Part shown: one piece after another, positions 33,304 to 36,674 of the stretch
Position numbering within the stretch: the first letter of the stretch is position 1
Layout of the letters: every line of letters begins with the position of its first letter
Assembly: GCA_004556705.1 (NCBI GenBank)
Contig: SFGA01000015.1
Span: 1-36,674, forward strand
Source of the DNA: Ruminococcus sp.
GTDB lineage: Bacteria; Bacillota; Clostridia; Oscillospirales; Acutalibacteraceae
Length of the DNA stretch: 36,674 nucleotides
Reading direction: 5' to 3'
Notes under the pieces: generated by a model
The model's database searches: none
What the model was told of the DNA's origin: nothing
Seen by the model: only the letters and a program-made list of their open reading frames with translations
Program-made: the position numbers and the translations under genes

Positions 33304-34710
33304 TTATATTTTTAAGCCGAAATAATTTTTTGCGTTATTAAAAGAAATATCCTCTACGACCTGCGACAAAAACTTAACGTCCTCGGGATATTTGCCCTCT
33401 TCGACCCATTCGCCGATAAGCTCACACAGTATTCTTCTGAAATACTCGTGGCGAGGGTACGACAAAAAGCTTCTTGAGTCGGTTATCATTCCGACAAATC
33501 TCGAAAGCACGCCAAGATTTGCAAGGTCGGTCAGTTGACGGCGCATACCGTCGTAGTTGTCGTTGAACCACCACGCAGATCCGAATTGAATTTTCGACGC
33601 AGCCTCGTCCGTCTGGAAATTGCCGAGCATTGTGCCGAGCACGACATTATCCTTTGGATTGAGCGTGAAAAGGACGGTTTTCGGAAGCTTGCCTAATTTT
33701 GCAAGCGAATCCAAAAAGCGTGAAAGACCTGCCGCAATTTCTCTGTCGTCAACCGAGTCAAAGCCCGTATCAGCACCTAATTTTTGGAACATCTTTGTAT
33801 TGTTATTGCGAAGTGCGCCGATATGAAGCTCCATTACCCAGCCTTTTTCAGCGTAATTTTCGCCGAGGAAGCCTAAAAGAGCCGTCTTGTACTTGTCAAG
33901 CTCAAGCTCTGAAAGCAGCTTGCCGTCAACGCCCTTTTTGAAAATCTGCTCAAGCTCACGGGAGTTTGAAGCAACGCACGGAACATAGCTCAATGACTGG
34001 TCAGCCGCACGGCAGCCCATTTTGTCAAAAAAGTCAATTCGCTGTGCGAGAACTGCTTTAAGCTCCGCAAAGGACGAAATTTCCCTGCCTGCCGTCTTTT
34101 CCATTGCCGCAAGCCACGGGATGAACTCTGCTTTTTCAATCGCAAGAGCCTTGTCGGGACGGAAAGCAGGCAAAACCTTGCACTTGAAGTCTTTATCCTT
34201 TTTAAGCTTTTCGTGATATTCGAGAGTGTCCGACGGATCGTCGGTCGTGCATACACAAACGACATTTGATTTTTCAATCAGCTCACGGGGAGTGAAGCCG
34301 CCTGCCTTGATTTTCTCGTTACATCTGCGCCAAATATCCTCGGCGGTAGAGGGAGAAAGCGTTTCGTAAATCCCGAAATAACGCTGTAATTCAAGATGCG
34401 TCCAATGATAAAGCGGATTGCCGATAAGATGCGGCACAACCTCCGCCCATTTCAAGAACTTGTCGTGACCCGACTTTCTGCCGGTAATATATTCCTCCGA
34501 AATGCCGAAAGAGCGCATTGCACGCCACTTGTAGTGGTCGCCGCCGAGCCAAAGCTCCGCAATATCTTTCGGTGCATTGTTTTCGTAAATCTCCTTTGGG
34601 GAAAGATGGCAATGCCAATCGAAAATCTGCGTTTTTTCCGCACCCCTTTTGTATATTTCCTTTGCCGTTTTTGTAGTGAGCAGAAAATCCTTATCCATAA
34701 ATTTTTTCAT
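33304..34710 (-). CDS. uxaC: Uronate isomerase (glucuronate/galacturonate isomerase)
   Basis: Amidohydrolase-superfamily enzyme that converts D-glucuronate to D-fructuronate and D-galacturonate to D-tagaturonate, the first step of hexuronate catabolism. The 468-residue protein is the usual length. It shows the metal-binding HxH as DWHCHLSP (H33, H35), plus family blocks CTTDDPSDTLEYH, MELHIGALRNNNTKMF and MITDSRSFLSYPRHEYFRR. AAAGGGG precedes the ATG, and a good promoter lies 35-63 bp upstream. Downstream uronate genes (uxaB, uxuA, kdgK, kdgA) are not in the window. Confidence 0.96.
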   Translation of the reverse strand: MKKFMDKDFLLTTKTAKEIYKRGAEKTQIFDWHCHLSPKEIYENNAPKDIAELWLGGDHYKWRAMRSFGISEEYITGRKSGHDKFLKWAEVVPHLIGNPLYHWTHLELQRYFGIYETLSPSTAEDIWRRCNEKIKAGGFTPRELIEKSNVVCVCTTDDPSDTLEYHEKLKKDKDFKCKVLPAFRPDKALAIEKAEFIPWLAAMEKTAGREISSFAELKAVLAQRIDFFDKMGCRAADQSLSYVPCVASNSRELEQIFKKGVDGKLLSELELDKYKTALLGFLGENYAEKGWVMELHIGALRNNNTKMFQKLGADTGFDSVDDREIAAGLSRFLDSLAKLGKLPKTVLFTLNPKDNVVLGTMLGNFQTDEAASKIQFGSAWWFNDNYDGMRRQLTDLANLGVLSRFVGMITDSRSFLSYPRHEYFRRILCELIGEWVEEGKYPEDVKFLSQVVEDISFNNAKNYFGLKI

Positions 34711-34744
34711 AATCGTTTCCCCTTTACATTGAGAATATAAGAAT

Positions 34745-34773
34745 ATTTTATCACAGTTAAATTAAAGTGTAAA
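34745..34773 (-). promoter_or_regulatory. Promoter of uxaC
   Basis: On the minus strand TTTACA (34768-34773) and TAAAAT (34745-34750) are separated by 17 nt. No obvious operator palindrome overlaps it. Confidence 0.6.
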
Positions 34774-35152
34774 CAATAAATGACATGGAAAATTGCGGTT
34801 GCAGTCAAAAGGTTTTTGGTTATATTTTTCAAAGCCGACAGTTTCTCAAAAAACACCTTTAAGCATAAATGCTGTAATATTTTGCCGTACCTCACGGAAT
34901 TTATTCGGCATTATAGCAAAACTTCGGCTATGTGAATTGTGCATGATTTACAAAAAATTCTACTCCTTATTCTATTTCTTAAATATCATTGCTTTTTTCA
35001 TACAATTATTATATAGTTGTATTAGGATATTAAAATTCAAAATGAAAAAGTGAGTCCGATGTACAAAAGGTTACTTTGGTGTATTATCATATAACACATT
35101 AAAATCATGCACATTCAGTGTTTACGAATTCTGATGGAAAGGGTGTACAATA
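34774..35152. other. AT-rich intergenic region between uxaC and the small membrane-protein cluster
   Basis: About 380 bp without a convincing gene. It holds a weak candidate rightward promoter for the 35153 gene: TTGGTG (35076-35081), 18-nt spacer, TAAAAT (35100-35105). A 36-codon ATG frame at 34943-35053 would encode a hydrophobic peptide with basic ends but has no ribosome binding site. Confidence 0.5.
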
Positions 35153-35587
35153 ATGAATAATAAAAAGAAAATATTGACTGCCGTTATTTCCGTATGTTTA
35201 ATTTTTGTTGCAATGTGTGTTATTGACCTTTTGATTCCGGCAAAGTGGGAAACAAAAGAAACAATGGCTGTTTCAAGAGCTGCGGACAACGGCGGACTTG
35301 AGTATTTTCCGGCATACAGTTATTATAAAAATCCCAAGCTTACCGATATTATAAACAGAGCTCAATATTACGATATAATGGAGATGAATATAGAGCTTTC
35401 CGAAATTTCCGCAGAATTTCTTCACACTGTCGGAGTTGATAAGCAGATTTCATTTAATATTATTTCAAATGACAGGACTCATTTTGAATACACAATATCC
35501 GATGGTAACACCACATGGTTAGTCAGTGTAAATGACGGTTATCTGGAAAGCCATTCGGTATCCGTAGAGAAAGATTATACTGCATAA
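35153..35587 (+). CDS. Small membrane-anchored protein of unknown function (cluster gene 1)
   Basis: I do not recognise the family. The 144-residue protein starts with a lysine-rich N-terminus and one hydrophobic segment (about 7-27), consistent with a signal anchor or an uncleaved signal peptide; there is no lipobox. The remaining 115 or so residues are soluble and would lie outside the membrane, with a helical middle (about 60-92) and a beta-rich end (QISFNIISNDRTHFEYTISD). GGAAAGGGTG precedes the ATG. It is first of three small same-strand genes with the same N-terminal anchor plan but little obvious sequence identity to each other. Confidence 0.75.
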   Translation: MNNKKKILTAVISVCLIFVAMCVIDLLIPAKWETKETMAVSRAADNGGLEYFPAYSYYKNPKLTDIINRAQYYDIMEMNIELSEISAEFLHTVGVDKQISFNIISNDRTHFEYTISDGNTTWLVSVNDGYLESHSVSVEKDYTA

Positions 35588-35656
35588 AAAATCAATTCAA
35601 ATTTCCTCGCAGTTCAATGAAATGTTTCAACTGACACAAGCAAGAAGGAGTATCCT

Positions 35657-36079
35657 ATGAAAAAGAAGGAAACCGCATTGACCATATTCGCTGTTGTGGC
35701 TCAGGCAGTTTTGCTTGTGTTTTAGGCAATGCTCATAATTGAAACCGTTTGCCCGATATACAAGCTCTCCGACTCAACGGCAATCGTAGGTCGTGATATT
35801 ACCGTATATGCGCCCGTGAGGGTTGAAACGGTTATGACCTGTTCGGCGGAAAAGGTAAACAATCAGAATTTCACAAAAGCAAATGCTCAAATTTTAGCCT
35901 CTTTTGTCAATCGTTATAATCTTACAAAAGCACCCGATTATACGGTTCTCGAAAAAAATAAAAATTCATATGTCTATGAGCTTTCATCAAGCGAGACGGG
36001 CGAAAAGTGGACTGTTACCTGCTCGATAGGCGAAGAAAACGCATTTGACATTTCCGTTTCGGGAGGTGCAAAGAGATGA
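35657..36079 (+). pseudogene. Small membrane-anchored protein interrupted by in-frame TAG (cluster gene 2)
   Basis: An AGAAGGAG ribosome site precedes ATG 35657, which opens a Lys-rich N-terminus and a hydrophobic helix (MKKKETALTIFAVVAQAVLL...). After 22 codons an in-frame TAG (35723-35725) falls in the middle of the hydrophobic segment. The same frame then continues for 118 codons (AMLIIETVCPIY...) to the stop at 36077-36079. Restart at ATG 35729 would have only a poorly spaced AGG, so expression of the rest is doubtful. The intact protein would be about 140 residues. It could be a recent nonsense mutation, a sequencing error or read-through; TAG is used as a normal stop by tilS here. Its end overlaps the next gene by 4 bp. 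Confidence 0.75.
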
Positions 36080-36543
36080 AAAAGGCTATAATAGCACTAA
36101 CGTCGATTTTTGCCCTGCAAATTATACTTTTATGCTGTCTCGGTGCGCCTGCAAAGGAGCTTGTCAAGTGGTCGCAGGACGGATACGGCGATTATGTGAT
36201 AACCTCTTGCAGCTTCGGCGACCGTTCTCTGTTGGAAATAAACAATGCCATTGACAATTACACTGCATTTCAAAAAGAAAAATATATAGAAAACACGGAC
36301 GGCTACGAGATAATTCGTGTTACGGCAACAAGAGTTATCAAGGATACCGCCGACACCGCAATTATTGAGTATAATACGGAGCGATACATCTACGAATCGG
36401 AGGAAAGCGGAAAAATTATCGGCTACACACTTCTTGAGACTGCTCGGCTGACAATCGACGGCACGGGAAGCGAAATAAAGCTTAGCTTCTCTCCCGTTGA
36501 GAAAACCTACTGTGCCGCACACGAATTTTTGTTGGCAAAATAA
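36076..36543 (+). CDS. Small membrane-anchored or secreted protein of unknown function (cluster gene 3)
   Basis: Not recognised. The 155-residue protein has a signal-peptide-like N-terminus (MKKAIIALTSIFALQIILLCC, hydrophobic to about 22) that could be cleaved or act as an anchor; the paired Cys is not in a good lipobox. The body contains DGYGDYVITSCSFGDRSLLE and a beta-rich centre (YEIIRVTATRVI, TAIIEYNTERYIYES, TARLTIDG) resembling a small extracytoplasmic beta domain. GGGAGGTG lies 8 bp upstream of the ATG, which overlaps the stop of the preceding gene (ATGA), indicating translational coupling. Confidence 0.75.
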   Translation: MKKAIIALTSIFALQIILLCCLGAPAKELVKWSQDGYGDYVITSCSFGDRSLLEINNAIDNYTAFQKEKYIENTDGYEIIRVTATRVIKDTADTAIIEYNTERYIYESEESGKIIGYTLLETARLTIDGTGSEIKLSFSPVEKTYCAAHEFLLAK

Positions 36544-36582
36544 GCATATAAATCTGCATTTCAATTGAATTTCAGAATCATG

Positions 36583-36653
36583 ACCACCGGTTGAACCGGT
36601 GGTTTGCACAGCCCCTATAAGGGGCGATTACTGGCTTAGCCCCTGAAAGGGGC
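36583..36653. repeat. Cluster of three perfect hairpins at the right edge
   Basis: ACCACCGGTT-G-AACCGGTGGT (36583-36603) is a perfect 10-bp palindrome. GCCCCT-ATA-AGGGGC (36611-36625) and GCCCCT-GAA-AGGGGC (36639-36653) are two copies of the same 6-bp stem with different triloops, 28 bp apart. The group lies 40-110 bp after the last gene. It could be a terminator region, a dispersed repeat or the subterminal structured end of an IS200/IS605-type element continuing outside the window; no transposase is visible here. Confidence 0.7.
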
Positions 36654-36674
36654 ACTGAAAGTTTAGCACCGCAT

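Noticed and set aside
35723..35725. Selenocysteine or pyrrolysine recoding at the in-frame stop
   Set aside because: The codon is TAG, not TGA, so Sec is excluded. Pyl is unlikely because no pyl genes are seen, the site is in a membrane helix and tilS uses TAG as its normal stop.

Overview
The window looks like chromosomal DNA from an anaerobic, fermentative Gram-positive member of the Clostridia, most likely Oscillospirales/Ruminococcaceae-like. The reasons are Firmicutes gene neighbourhoods (tilS-hpt-ftsH, rplI-dnaB beside a GdpP-type DHH protein, RNase J, a DUF1934 gene beside argS), strong AGGAGG-type ribosome binding sites, frequent GTG/TTG starts, and an electron-bifurcation-type hydrogenase. 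This placement is inference; there is no rRNA or tRNA gene in the window.

Layout. 1-267: a repeat island and the argS terminator. 268-3519 (minus): ddl, a DUF1934 calycin-like gene and argS, tightly overlapped. 3671-4588 (plus): an unrecognised 305-residue protein with its own promoter and terminator. 4698-9608 (minus): response regulator, intramembrane-sensing-type histidine kinase, ABC ATPase and a large FtsX-type permease, with three helically phased TTACA repeats in front of the ABC genes. 9864-16243 (plus): nfnA, nfnB, hydC, hydB and hydA, a redox operon joining ferredoxin, NADH, NADPH and H2. 16244-16851: a repeat island with 33-bp inverted ends. 16852-29635 (minus): secA, ftsH, hpt, tilS, dnaB, rplI, a stand-alone DHH-DHHA1 phosphodiesterase, RNase J and a degenerate phosphohexomutase-like protein. 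29807-31895 (plus): rnhA and a GPH-family sugar transporter. 31896-32475: a third repeat island. 32476-34710 (minus): a Cof-type HAD phosphatase and uronate isomerase uxaC. 35153-36543 (plus): three small membrane-anchored proteins of unknown function, the middle one broken by an in-frame TAG. 36583-36653: a cluster of three perfect hairpins at the right edge.

How it works together. Nfn and Hyd would exchange electrons among ferredoxin, NAD(H), NADP(H) and H2 during fermentation. The two-component system probably controls the adjacent ABC exporter, a typical antimicrobial-peptide sensing and resistance arrangement. The long minus-strand block is housekeeping (secretion, membrane proteolysis, purine salvage, tRNA-Ile lysidine, replication, ribosome, nucleotide second-messenger turnover, RNA decay).

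The least expected items are: (1) a full-length phosphohexomutase homologue whose catalytic serine, metal and sugar loops all appear lost; (2) three mosaic repeat islands built from shared modules, two of them between convergent genes, whose GCTCCCT hairpin is in all three cases oriented as an intrinsic terminator for the adjacent gene; (3) the small membrane-protein cluster with the amber stop; (4) a GdpP catalytic core without its usual membrane, PAS and GGDEF part. I see no clear new defence or mobile system.
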